Source: Paenarthrobacter histidinolovorans
GTDB taxonomy: Bacteria > Actinomycetota > Actinomycetes > Actinomycetales > Micrococcaceae
NCBI RefSeq assembly: GCF_014647595.1
Contig: NZ_BMPM01000002.1
Span: forward strand, 434,001-498,000
Reading direction: 5' to 3'
DNA: 64,000 bases
The position numbers and the translations under genes were made by a program. Positions within the stretch are counted from its first letter, which is position 1; every line of letters starts with the position of its first letter. Shown piece after piece: positions 28,033-35,547 of this stretch. The notes beneath the pieces were generated by a model, which had not been told where the DNA came from, did no database searches, and worked only from the letters and a program-made list of their open reading frames with translations.

Positions 28033-29632
28033 GCCCGCTACCGCCCGCCTGAGCTTCGTCACGCTTGACCAGTTCCTCAAGCAGCTGCCGCCCGAGTTGA
28101 AAATACTTCACGACGGCGGCAGCGGCGGCTCGCTGCTGCGGTGGGTGGAACCCAGTGAGCTCGAAGACCCCACGCCCTACCTGCCCGAAGGCGAATTCCT
28201 GCTCACCGCCGGGCTGCCCTTCCTCGGGGAGGGCGGCACGGCGGCGAAGGTGGACGCCTACGTCCGGCGGCTCGTGGACGCCAAGGTTGCCGCACTGGGG
28301 TTCGGCATCAGGCCCTATTTCGACGCCGTACCTGAGGCCCTGGTAGAAGCCTGCCGCACCCATGACCTGACGCTGTTCGAAGTACCGGAGTCTGTGCCGT
28401 TCGCGGCGATCGGTCTTGAATTCTCGCAGCTCCTGGAGACGGACAACGCCCGTGTTTTCCGGCAGCTGGCCGAGACCAACCGGCAGCTCATGCGCGCGGT
28501 CCTCTCCCCCAGGCCGGAACACGAACTGTTGGCCGCCCTCGTCCAGCGCGTACCCGTGTGGGCCCTGCTGGTGGGGGCCGACGGGCGGGTCCGGGCCCGC
28601 GGGCACAATGCCGGCGGCAGCTCCGGCGTCGAGCATTCATTGCTGGCACCGATGCTGGAGAGGCTGCTGTCCGGCAGCGGACCGCGCGTGGAGATGGACG
28701 GCTTTGAGCAACCGGGATCGGCGCTGGTGTTCGGGCACCCTCTGCGGAGTACCAAAGACGCGAACCTTGGCGCACTGATCCTCGGTTCGGACGCGCCGCT
28801 GACGCCAGCGCAGAACAACGTGGTGCAGTCGGCGGTGGGGTTGCTGGAACTGTTGGTGCGGCAACGGACCAGCGGGTCCCTGGCACCGAGCCAGCTCGCA
28901 ACGGCGGTTCTGCTGCACCCGGAGTCGCTGGTATCCGGCGGGACCAAGCACGTCAACGGCCTCAAGGACCTGCTGGCACAGAGCTTGTCGTCCACCAGGT
29001 CGGCGCAGATGCGGGTCATCCAGGGAGTACGGGTGGATGGGGCGGCCGACGACGGTCCGGTGCGCGAGGTGCTCCAATGGCGGCGTCTGTTCGACACCAA
29101 GCTGGTGGAGATCACCGAGTACGGTTTCGCGGCGATCACCCGTTTGCGGGTCGATGATTCACTGCTGGCCGATATCGAAAAACTGGGCTGGCGCCTGGTG
29201 ATTGGCGAACCGACAGAACTTCACGGGCTCTCCGCGGCCTATCAGCGGGCAAGCTCCCTGCGGTCCCGGGTCCTCTCCAGTGGCATGAGCGCACGCGTGG
29301 ACGAGGTGACGTGGACGGTCACCGGCCTCCTTGGGCGGGAAGCGGGGACCATGCTGGCCGAGCGGCTTCTGGCGCCCGTGCTGGCGTTGGAACCGGACCG
29401 CCGGGATCCGCTGCTGTCGGTGCTCAGGGGATGGCTCAGCGAAAACGGCAGTTGGGACGGTTCCGCCAAACTACTCGGCCTGCACCGGAACAGTGTGCGC
29501 CGGCAGATAGGCGTGCTGGGCGAACTCCTGGACATGGACCTCAACCAGGCACAGGTCCGGGCTGAGCTGTGGTTCGCGCTGCAGTACGTGGACGAGCTGG
29601 TGGACTCAACGGAGCTGGCGGGCACCACCTAG
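28022..29632 (+). CDS. PucR-family transcriptional regulator
   Basis: 536 residues from ATG 28022. The N-terminal PucR domain (about 10-130) reads LDQFLKQLPPELKILHDGG...FLLTAGLPFLG. A GGDEF-like/central domain follows. The C-terminal PucR helix-turn-helix (about 455-520) has LRGWLSENGSWDGSAKLLGLHRNSVRRQIG in parts. Members usually activate nitrogen or amine catabolism genes next to them, so the permease-oxidase and alr genes are the natural targets. The overlap with alr means translation is coupled. Confidence 0.9.
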   Translation: MSPEPATARLSFVTLDQFLKQLPPELKILHDGGSGGSLLRWVEPSELEDPTPYLPEGEFLLTAGLPFLGEGGTAAKVDAYVRRLVDAKVAALGFGIRPYFDAVPEALVEACRTHDLTLFEVPESVPFAAIGLEFSQLLETDNARVFRQLAETNRQLMRAVLSPRPEHELLAALVQRVPVWALLVGADGRVRARGHNAGGSSGVEHSLLAPMLERLLSGSGPRVEMDGFEQPGSALVFGHPLRSTKDANLGALILGSDAPLTPAQNNVVQSAVGLLELLVRQRTSGSLAPSQLATAVLLHPESLVSGGTKHVNGLKDLLAQSLSSTRSAQMRVIQGVRVDGAADDGPVREVLQWRRLFDTKLVEITEYGFAAITRLRVDDSLLADIEKLGWRLVIGEPTELHGLSAAYQRASSLRSRVLSSGMSARVDEVTWTVTGLLGREAGTMLAERLLAPVLALEPDRRDPLLSVLRGWLSENGSWDGSAKLLGLHRNSVRRQIGVLGELLDMDLNQAQVRAELWFALQYVDELVDSTELAGTT

Positions 29633-29690
29633 ATGCCACCGAATTCTTCTGTGCAAGCGGTTTTTACCACTCATTTTTGTCGTTTTTCGG

Positions 29691-29720
29691 CACCTAGTTT
29701 GGCCTGAAAGCGACTAGGTG
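29691..29720. promoter_or_regulatory. Inverted repeat upstream of the small-peptide gene
   Basis: CACCTAGT and ACTAGGTG are exact reverse complements with 14 bases between. They lie about 80 bases before the peptide start in an A/T-rich stretch. T-runs precede rather than follow the repeat, so an operator is more likely than a terminator for the pucR gene. Confidence 0.5.
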
Positions 29721-29799
29721 GCTGCTTATGGTGCTTAGCCTCCTCGTGGGCGTCGAAAATCATCGGCGCCGAAATGATCATGATTTCCGAGGGGGAAAT

Positions 29800-30039
29800 A
29801 TGTTCGCTACAACAGCAGTACAGGCCACTGGCACCGTGGCCGCCATCAGGAGCAAGATCGACGACATGGTCATCCGTTACGACGGTTGGTTCCTCGTCCT
29901 GCTCGCTGTGCTCATGGTTCTCGCATTCGCAATTCTGGGTGCCATGGCGATCTGGTGCCTGACTTCCGGACGCGGACGGTTTGTCGGCAACTGGAGCTGG
30001 AACCAGTGGGGCGTTTCCGTGTGGGTGGAATGCGTCTAG
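29800..30039 (+). CDS. 79-residue single-span peptide with Trp-rich C-terminal tail; candidate precursor of a secreted peptide
   Basis: ATG 29800 follows GAGGGGGAAAT, a very strong ribosome site. Residues 1-29 are polar (IRSKIDDMVIRYDG), 30-54 form one hydrophobic span (WFLVLLAVLMVLAFAILGAM to IWCL), and 55-79 are an exposed tail. The tail has a small basic hinge (TSGRGRF) and then VGNWSWNQWGVSVWVECV with four Trp and one Cys. No known family is recognised. A strong hairpin follows the stop, then genes for an ABC transporter and an M50-like intramembrane peptidase. This is the arrangement expected for a precursor cut in or near its membrane span. An antimicrobial or signal peptide is inferred, not shown. 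Confidence 0.7.
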   Translation: MFATTAVQATGTVAAIRSKIDDMVIRYDGWFLVLLAVLMVLAFAILGAMAIWCLTSGRGRFVGNWSWNQWGVSVWVECV

Positions 30040-30052
30040 TCCTCAGATAACC

Positions 30053-30087
30053 GCTGTGGTGGCATTTCCGCGGGATGCCACCACAGC
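30053..30087 (+). terminator. 13-base-pair hairpin between peptide gene and ABC genes (attenuator candidate)
   Basis: GCTGTGGTGGCAT and ATGCCACCACAGC pair perfectly around a nine-base loop. It starts 13 bases after the peptide stop and lies 22 bases before the ATPase ATG. No T-tract follows, so partial read-through is expected. This would give more peptide than transporter message, as in bacteriocin operons. Confidence 0.75.
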
Positions 30088-30109
30088 CAGAGCACGGAGC
30101 CGAAACCCA

Positions 30110-30826
30110 ATGCCTCTAACTGTCGACCACGTCGATTACGCGTACACCCTTCAGAAGCAAGTGCTGCATGACGTCTCGCTCAGCATTTCCGAGAACACAA
30201 TCCTTGGCCTTATCGGTCCCAACGGATCAGGCAAATCAACACTCATAAAAGTTATCCTCGACCTTCTGCAGACGCAGGGCGGCAGCATCCGTATCGACGG
30301 ACAACTGAACTCCACCCGAAGTGCCAAAGTGTCCTCAATCTACCTATCCAGCAACGATTACCTGCCAGAGTTCCTTACCGGCGAGGAATACCTCCGGTTC
30401 ATGCATGGTCTCTACGCCGAGCCGCTGGACCTGGAGGTCCTTGAAAATCACTTTGCCCGGTATTCGATGAGTGGTCGTCACCGTGACCTCATAGAAGATT
30501 ACTCCCACGGTATGCGGAAGAAGCTGCAGCTCATTGCGGCATTCATGCTGAAACGTCGCCTCACTGTCATTGATGAGACGCTCAACGGCGTGGACATCGA
30601 ATCAGTGGGAATCTTTGAAAAGGATGTTCGGGATCTCGCCAACGATGGGCGTTCAGTACTGTTGTGCAGCCATGACTTCGGCGTTCTGGAGAACGTAGCC
30701 GACGACGTTGCTGTCCTCATCCAGGGTGCCTTGGTATTCCAAGGGGATCTGGATTCAGTCAACAGAGACTACGGCAATCTGTCGGCTCTTGCATCTGAAT
30801 ACATCCAGTCGATGGGAGCCGAGTAG
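30110..30826 (+). CDS. ABC transporter ATP-binding protein with non-standard motifs
   Basis: 238 residues, ATG behind CGGAG. Walker A is the standard GPNGSGKST (about 36-44) and Walker B keeps the catalytic Glu (LTVIDETLNGVD). The usual Q-loop glutamine is replaced (YLSSNDYLPEFLTGEE), the signature reads YSHGMRKK instead of LSGGQ, and the D-loop is GVD after ETLN rather than EPTSGLD. The switch His is kept (LLCSHDFG). The NatA-like layout suggests an exporter or immunity ATPase working with the permease encoded directly after it (0-base gap). Codons are richer in A/T than in surrounding genes. Confidence 0.88.
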   Translation: MPLTVDHVDYAYTLQKQVLHDVSLSISENTILGLIGPNGSGKSTLIKVILDLLQTQGGSIRIDGQLNSTRSAKVSSIYLSSNDYLPEFLTGEEYLRFMHGLYAEPLDLEVLENHFARYSMSGRHRDLIEDYSHGMRKKLQLIAAFMLKRRLTVIDETLNGVDIESVGIFEKDVRDLANDGRSVLLCSHDFGVLENVADDVAVLIQGALVFQGDLDSVNRDYGNLSALASEYIQSMGAE

Positions 30827-32254
30827 ATGCGGCTCGAGAGTATTGTCCTGTTGTTTCGGCTGTTTTGGACATTTATTCTCCGACGGGTCCTGGGACGTGG
30901 ACTCCTGGCCTCAAGAATGATGCGGATTACGGGCGCATTCATAGTGATTATCGGCTTTGCAGGCTTCAATGTTCTCAGCTACACGGTGATGCGGCAGTAT
31001 CTCGGGGGAACCGATCTATTCGAACCCGTCCTGGCAATCGCGAATGTTTCTGTGGGTTTTTGGGTCCTGATTGCCTACACGCTGATACGGGTCCTCTTCT
31101 TGAAGGCGGATGAACTTCTAAAATTGTCCTTCAACCTTCCTGCCACGAATAAGGAACGAACGTTGGCCTTCGCCCTGTTCGAAGCATCGGTGGTGGCGGT
31201 GATAACAGTTTTTGTTTTCGGCGCATTCTCAATATCCACAGTGCTCCTTGAGGGCCCAGCCTTCATCACGAACATCGTGGTGTCGATTTGGCTTCCCGTA
31301 GCGTCTATGTACCTGCTCCTCAGCGTGGCCTATTACCTTTTGGAACGCGGCCTAATCGTGATGAGGTTGGCGCGATTGCGTGGACTGTTGGTGCCGATGA
31401 TACTGGCGTTGGGTCTCTCGGTCCTTTTCCCGTACACGAATGAGCAGACTGCCGTGATCGCCGAAAGCTTCATCGAGGGGCGGGACTACGTTTCCCCACT
31501 TCTGGTGTACTCCATGCTGGAAAAGAACTTCGGTTTGTGGCTTGCTGTGCTGATCTTTGCAGCGGCATCCACGGCAATTGTGGCCGGCATCGTGGCAGCT
31601 GCTCCCAGGGCCTACGTTCCCCTTCGTCGCTTCATCGTCGTGCTCCCTTCGAGGATTGCCACATGGAGGCTTGGGGCCTACACCCTGGTGTTGTTCCGCA
31701 GTTTCGAAACTCTTGTAGCCGTCATCTTCGTCTTTGCATTTGCCCTGTTTGCATGGCTGCAGCATATTATTCTGCCACCCTACGTCTTGGCACTTATTAC
31801 ATTCCAGGGCGTGTACGCCTACGTCAACTCCGAGCCATTACGACGCATGTCTGCGCTGCGTTTCAGTGCCTGGAAAAACTATCTGAGTATCGTCTGCTCG
31901 CAGTTGATCCTCTGGGTGACAGTCGCTATCCCAGTGGTTGCAGTCAGTCTTGCTCAAGGCATCGAAGTCTCTGCATGCCTTCCTGTAGCAGGATTCTGCC
32001 TCAGCAATATTCTCATCTCCACGCTGATTGGTATCGCATTCCCACCTGAAAAGGGAAATCCGTTCACGGTTCTGGTCGGGGCAGTACTGGCTATCATCAT
32101 CATTTTGACAATTGCACTTGGTCTTAACGTGTTCAATCTCAAACCGGTCGTCAGCGCGGTTGTTTATTCAGTTCTTAATATATTGGTCGTAATGTACAGC
32201 ATCCTCGGCATGCGGAGAATGGAAAGGATTCAACGCCATGAAGTGGCTTCTTAG
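30827..32254 (+). CDS. Polytopic ABC-type permease of the peptide island
   Basis: 475 residues with about 11-12 predicted spans and short basic loops (LRRVLGRGLLASRMMR, MRRMERIQRHE). No large extracellular domain and no known motif were found. The ATG follows the ATPase stop directly (TAGATG), so the two form one transporter. Its role could be export of the Trp-rich peptide or self-protection against it. Third positions have many A/T bases compared with flanking genes, supporting recent acquisition. It overlaps the next gene by 17 bases. Confidence 0.8.
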   Translation: MRLESIVLLFRLFWTFILRRVLGRGLLASRMMRITGAFIVIIGFAGFNVLSYTVMRQYLGGTDLFEPVLAIANVSVGFWVLIAYTLIRVLFLKADELLKLSFNLPATNKERTLAFALFEASVVAVITVFVFGAFSISTVLLEGPAFITNIVVSIWLPVASMYLLLSVAYYLLERGLIVMRLARLRGLLVPMILALGLSVLFPYTNEQTAVIAESFIEGRDYVSPLLVYSMLEKNFGLWLAVLIFAAASTAIVAGIVAAAPRAYVPLRRFIVVLPSRIATWRLGAYTLVLFRSFETLVAVIFVFAFALFAWLQHIILPPYVLALITFQGVYAYVNSEPLRRMSALRFSAWKNYLSIVCSQLILWVTVAIPVVAVSLAQGIEVSACLPVAGFCLSNILISTLIGIAFPPEKGNPFTVLVGAVLAIIIILTIALGLNVFNLKPVVSAVVYSVLNILVVMYSILGMRRMERIQRHEVAS

Positions 32255-32549
32255 AATTATTACCGCAGTTTCAATCTCATTTGTGATCACCATGGCACTG
32301 GTGGTCGCCGGCTTCATCATGGCCATGTTTTCAACCATGGACGTTGGCGTCAGAAAGTTTGGGCTTTTCGGTGCCATCTTCTTCGAGGCCCATGATCAGC
32401 CCAGCGGCGCGACAGCCCTTGAGATTGGGATCGCTGATGGCACACCCATTGCGGTCATCTTCTGCGTTGCCTTCTTGTTCTGTCTGGCGGTCACAGTGGT
32501 CCTTGAAAAGCTCAAGCTCCACAAGAAGCAACTGCTGCAAGCACGGTAG
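32238..32549 (+). CDS. Two-span membrane protein of the peptide island
   Basis: 103 residues. Spans are at about 4-30 (IITAVSISFVITMALVVAGF) and 68-90 (GTPIAVIFCVAFLFCLAVTVV). A loop of about 35 residues lies between them (STMDVGVRKFGLFGAIFFEAHDQPSG), and the C-terminal tail is basic (KLKLHKKQLLQAR). The start overlaps the permease end. No family is recognised. Small two-span proteins in such loci are often immunity proteins or transporter accessories; that is inference. Confidence 0.7.
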   Translation: MKWLLRIITAVSISFVITMALVVAGFIMAMFSTMDVGVRKFGLFGAIFFEAHDQPSGATALEIGIADGTPIAVIFCVAFLFCLAVTVVLEKLKLHKKQLLQAR

Positions 32550-32551
32550 CG

Positions 32552-33079
32552 GTGAAGCTCAGCGCTGTTCCCATTGGTGATCTCAAGGTGACGGTGGCCG
32601 CGAAAAGCCTGCTGTGGGCCATCCGTGTTCCTGGCGTGGCGCTGGCCATCGGCTTCACTGGCTGCGCAGTCTGCGCCATTGCGGGAGTTCCCGCGATCCT
32701 GCAACCGGCTCTCTGGTTGTTGATCCATGCCTCCTGCCTGCTCTTGGGCTTTGTCATTCACGAGGGCTCCCACGTCCTCGGCCTCAAGCTGACCCCGGGA
32801 ATTACCCACGTCATCTTTGCGGGCAGCTGGCTACGTTTCTCCGTCGTTCCCATGGGAAGCCTCGTGGGCTGGCAGGCGGCACTTATCGCCTTGGGCGGTC
32901 CCCTGGCGGCGTGTGTCGCAGGAGTGCCGCTGGCTGCGGCGTTGCCTGACCAGGCGTTTCACTGGTGGTTCTTCCTGCACTCCATATTCCTGTTGCCTCC
33001 GTTCGGCGACGGAAGGAGCCTGGTCAAGGGCCTCCTAAATTGGAGAAGGCCGTTACAACTGCTGCAGATGGACTCCTAG
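32552..33079 (+). CDS. M50-like intramembrane metallopeptidase (site-2 protease type)
   Basis: 175 residues, GTG start two bases after the previous stop. The zinc motif HEGSH (HExxH, residues 70-74) lies inside a hydrophobic span. IALGGPLAA matches the GP segment seen after it in M50 proteins. The third-ligand region is LLPPFGDGRSL (Asp153). Four to five spans are predicted. It could cut the membrane-spanning precursor encoded at the start of the island, similar in logic to YydH in the Bacillus yyd locus. The stop overlaps the convergent nitrilase gene stop by four bases. An alternative is a DUF3267-type zincin of unknown target. Confidence 0.75.
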   Translation: MKLSAVPIGDLKVTVAAKSLLWAIRVPGVALAIGFTGCAVCAIAGVPAILQPALWLLIHASCLLLGFVIHEGSHVLGLKLTPGITHVIFAGSWLRFSVVPMGSLVGWQAALIALGGPLAACVAGVPLAAALPDQAFHWWFFLHSIFLLPPFGDGRSLVKGLLNWRRPLQLLQMDS

Positions 33080-33918
33080 TCCGCCCACTCCCGGTACAGT
33101 TCCGGCCTGCGCTCGCGCAAGTATGGGACTTCGTCGCGGGCAGCTTTGACTGTTTCCGTGCCGACCTCGGCGAACAACAAGGCAGCGCCCTCCCCAGCGG
33201 CAGCGAGCAGCGAGCCGTCAGGACCGGCCACCACGCTGCCCCCGAGGAAGTTGTAGACATCCTCATGCCCTGAGTGGTTGGCATAGGCCACGTTCAACTG
33301 GCTCTCCAGGGCCCGCGCACGGATGAGCACTTGTGGCACATTGTCGAATCCGGCTGACAGTGCCGTTGGGACCAGGAGGAGTTCGGCCCCGCGGGTGGCT
33401 GCGGCGCGCACCGTTTCAGGGAACTCGACGTCGTAGCAGATCAGCATCGACGTGCGGATTCCGTTGAAATCCACGACGCCGGGCGGTTCTTGGGCGCCGA
33501 CGAACGCCTTGTGCTCCTCTGGACCGAAGAGGTGGACCTTGGCGTAGTTGAGGACCTCGTTGCCTGCCGCGTCCAACAAAGTAGCCGTGATGTGCCTGGC
33601 GCTATCAGCGTGAGGCGGCTGCGCGGCGTCGTCGTACTGCTCCTGAATCCGCGCCTGTGCCAACGCCGGGAGACTGTAGACCAAGCCAATCCTGTGGGTG
33701 CGGGCAATCATGGCAAGGCGTTCCCGGATCGCAGGGAGGGTTGCGGGGTCCAGTTCGGCGTGCAGGCGCAATGGCGCATAGCCCACAGGAAACAGTTCCG
33801 GCGTGAGGAGCAGTCCGGCCCCTGCCTGTGCGGCACGGCGGGCCGCGTCATTGATCGTGCGCAGATTCGCGTCAACGTCCATCACGGAAGCGTTGGCTTG
33901 CAGGACTGAGAGCAGCAT
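33076..33918 (-). CDS. Carbon-nitrogen hydrolase (nitrilase superfamily amidase)
   Basis: 280 residues from ATG 33918 behind AAGGTGG. The Glu-Lys-Cys triad is visible: LLTPELFPVGY (Glu41), NYAKVHLFGPEE (Lys) and MLICYDVEFPET (Cys). Other family marks are LLLVPTAL and the GGSVVAGPDG strand. It hydrolyses an amide or nitrile; the R-amidase/omega-amidase branch is most similar in style. It faces the peptide island and is transcribed alone. A 308-base gap separates it from the divergent ROK gene, holding one degraded family B repeat and no gene. Confidence 0.88.
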   Translation of the reverse strand: MLLSVLQANASVMDVDANLRTINDAARRAAQAGAGLLLTPELFPVGYAPLRLHAELDPATLPAIRERLAMIARTHRIGLVYSLPALAQARIQEQYDDAAQPPHADSARHITATLLDAAGNEVLNYAKVHLFGPEEHKAFVGAQEPPGVVDFNGIRTSMLICYDVEFPETVRAAATRGAELLLVPTALSAGFDNVPQVLIRARALESQLNVAYANHSGHEDVYNFLGGSVVAGPDGSLLAAAGEGAALLFAEVGTETVKAARDEVPYLRERRPELYREWAD

Positions 33919-34064
33919 CGTTACCACCTTGGTTTCGCCTGATTCCCGCCGTGAAAGGCATGGAACATCTTCTTGCTTCCAGCCTAGGCTCCGTACGGAC
34001 GCCGGCGTCGAGGCAATTGGACCCGTGTGCCACGGATACGGGACGCATCGCACGCCGCCTCGCA

Positions 34065-34123
34065 TTGCGGGGCCCGCTTTACGCCCAAAAAGTCGTAGAT
34101 AGGGCGCATACCAGGCCTCACAA
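34065..34123. repeat. Degenerate copy of palindromic repeat family B
   Basis: The stretch begins TTGCGGGGCCCGCTTTACGC and ends CCAGGCCTCACAA, matching both ends of the 73-base family B unit with several substitutions. It sits in the divergent gap between the nitrilase and ROK genes, where promoters should lie. The rest of the 33919-34226 gap shows no gene. Confidence 0.6.
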
Positions 34124-34226
34124 GGGGTACGTACAGGGTGTCCTTGCGTTGGAGTATGTAAGCGAAGGTTGACTCACTGTGTTCACTTCTTGACTGCAAC
34201 GCATCTTCTGGGGCAATCTTCTTGTC

Positions 34227-35417
34227 ATGCCCGCTACGCAGCGCTCAACGAAGAGCCACCCAAGAAAACCCGGCTCGCAGTCCGCGCTCCGCCACCTCAA
34301 TCAGCAGCGCATCATCGAGTGCTTGCTGAGCGGACCGTCCACGCAAGCTGAGCTTTCACGGCAAACCGGGCTCTCCACTGCCACCATCTCCAACATCGTC
34401 AAAATCATGCAGGACGCAGGCCTGGTGTCGACGGAACCGACCACGAGCTCCGGCCGCCGCGCAACCAACGTGAGGTTGAACAGCAACGGGGCCGTCGCCG
34501 TCGGAATCGACTTCGGACGCCGCCACCTGCGGGTGGTTCTGGCCTCCCTGGGCTACCACGTGATTGCCGAGGACTACATCGAGTTGCCCCTGGGGCACCA
34601 GGCGGAAGAGGGCATCGCCGCAGCTGTCCGGCTGCTGGAGAAACTGCTCCGCGAAAACGGCATCGACCGGACGGCCGTAGTGGGCGCCGGAGCCGGTATT
34701 CCAGGCCCGATCGACCGCAGATCCGGTACCGTCGCGCAAGGCGCCATCCTTCCCGAATGGGTGGGCATCGACATCCTCCACCGGCTGGAGGAAGCGCTGA
34801 ATTGTCCGGTTTTCGTTGATAACGACGCCAATCTCGGCGCCCTGTCCGAAGTAACGTGGGGACCACACAGCGGCGTCTCCAACCTGATGTTCCTCAAGAT
34901 CGGCTCGGGCATCGGTGCGGGCCTCATCCTCAACGGATTCCCCTACTACGGCAACGTCGGCATCACCGGGGAAATCGGCCACGCGACGATCCATGAACAC
35001 GGTCTCGTGTGCCGCTGCGGGAACCGGGGTTGCCTCGAAACGATAGCGTCCACCACCACCATGATCGAGCTGCTGGGCCGCGGCCAGGAAACACTGCTGA
35101 CGCCCCAGGACATCGTGCGCAATTGCCTCGCCGGGGACTCCGCAACACAGCGCGTAGTGGACGACGCCGGCCTGGCCGTGGGGCGCGCACTGGGCAACGT
35201 CTCCAACCTGATCAACCCCGAAGTTATTGTTGTCGGCGGCCCGCTGGCGGGACTGGGAGACCTGCTCCTGGACCCCATCCGCAGGGGCCTGGTGCGGCAC
35301 GCGGTGCCCGTAGTAGGCGAAACGACGCACCTGGCGATGTCCTCCCTCGGTGCCCGCGCAGAGGCTCTCGGAGCAGCCGCATTGGTGTTCCAACACGCAG
35401 GCATTACTGGTAGGTAA
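34227..35417 (+). CDS. ROK-family transcriptional regulator (XylR/NagC type)
   Basis: 396 residues. The N-terminal winged helix (about 20-80) reads NQQRIIECLLSGPSTQAELSRQTGLSTATISNIVK in parts. The ROK domain follows with GIDFGRRHLRVVLASL, VDNDANLGALSEV and the zinc motif CRCGNRGCLE (CxCGxxGCxE). It probably senses a sugar and represses the ABC sugar importer genes directly downstream. A palindrome overlapping its own stop codon is a likely operator. Confidence 0.93.
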   Translation: MPATQRSTKSHPRKPGSQSALRHLNQQRIIECLLSGPSTQAELSRQTGLSTATISNIVKIMQDAGLVSTEPTTSSGRRATNVRLNSNGAVAVGIDFGRRHLRVVLASLGYHVIAEDYIELPLGHQAEEGIAAAVRLLEKLLRENGIDRTAVVGAGAGIPGPIDRRSGTVAQGAILPEWVGIDILHRLEEALNCPVFVDNDANLGALSEVTWGPHSGVSNLMFLKIGSGIGAGLILNGFPYYGNVGITGEIGHATIHEHGLVCRCGNRGCLETIASTTTMIELLGRGQETLLTPQDIVRNCLAGDSATQRVVDDAGLAVGRALGNVSNLINPEVIVVGGPLAGLGDLLLDPIRRGLVRHAVPVVGETTHLAMSSLGARAEALGAAALVFQHAGITGR

Positions 35418-35479
35418 CGAAATCGTTAGCTGGATCATGCGTTCAAGTCTTGACGACAAGATAGGTGATCCAGTTTACT
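35415..35479 (+). promoter_or_regulatory. Operator and promoter before the sugar ABC operon
   Basis: TAACGA-AA-TCGTTA (35415-35428) is a two-arm palindrome overlapping the ROK stop. A second inverted repeat TCTTG-ACGA-CAAGA (35448-35461) covers a -35-like TTGACG (35450-35455). TTTACT at 35474-35479 is a possible -10 at 18-base spacing. Binding of the ROK protein to either palindrome would block the promoter. Confidence 0.5.
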
Positions 35480-35547
35480 TTTTCATCAGACAGCTCCGCC
35501 GTTTGCGGGGCCGACAACGAAGTCATGCATTGGAGGCGTAAGGGCTG

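Noticed and set aside
29800..30039. Lactococcin 972-type or lanthipeptide precursor
   Set aside because: No secretory signal peptide followed by the long lactococcin domain, no Ser/Thr/Cys-rich core and no LanM/LanB-like enzyme.
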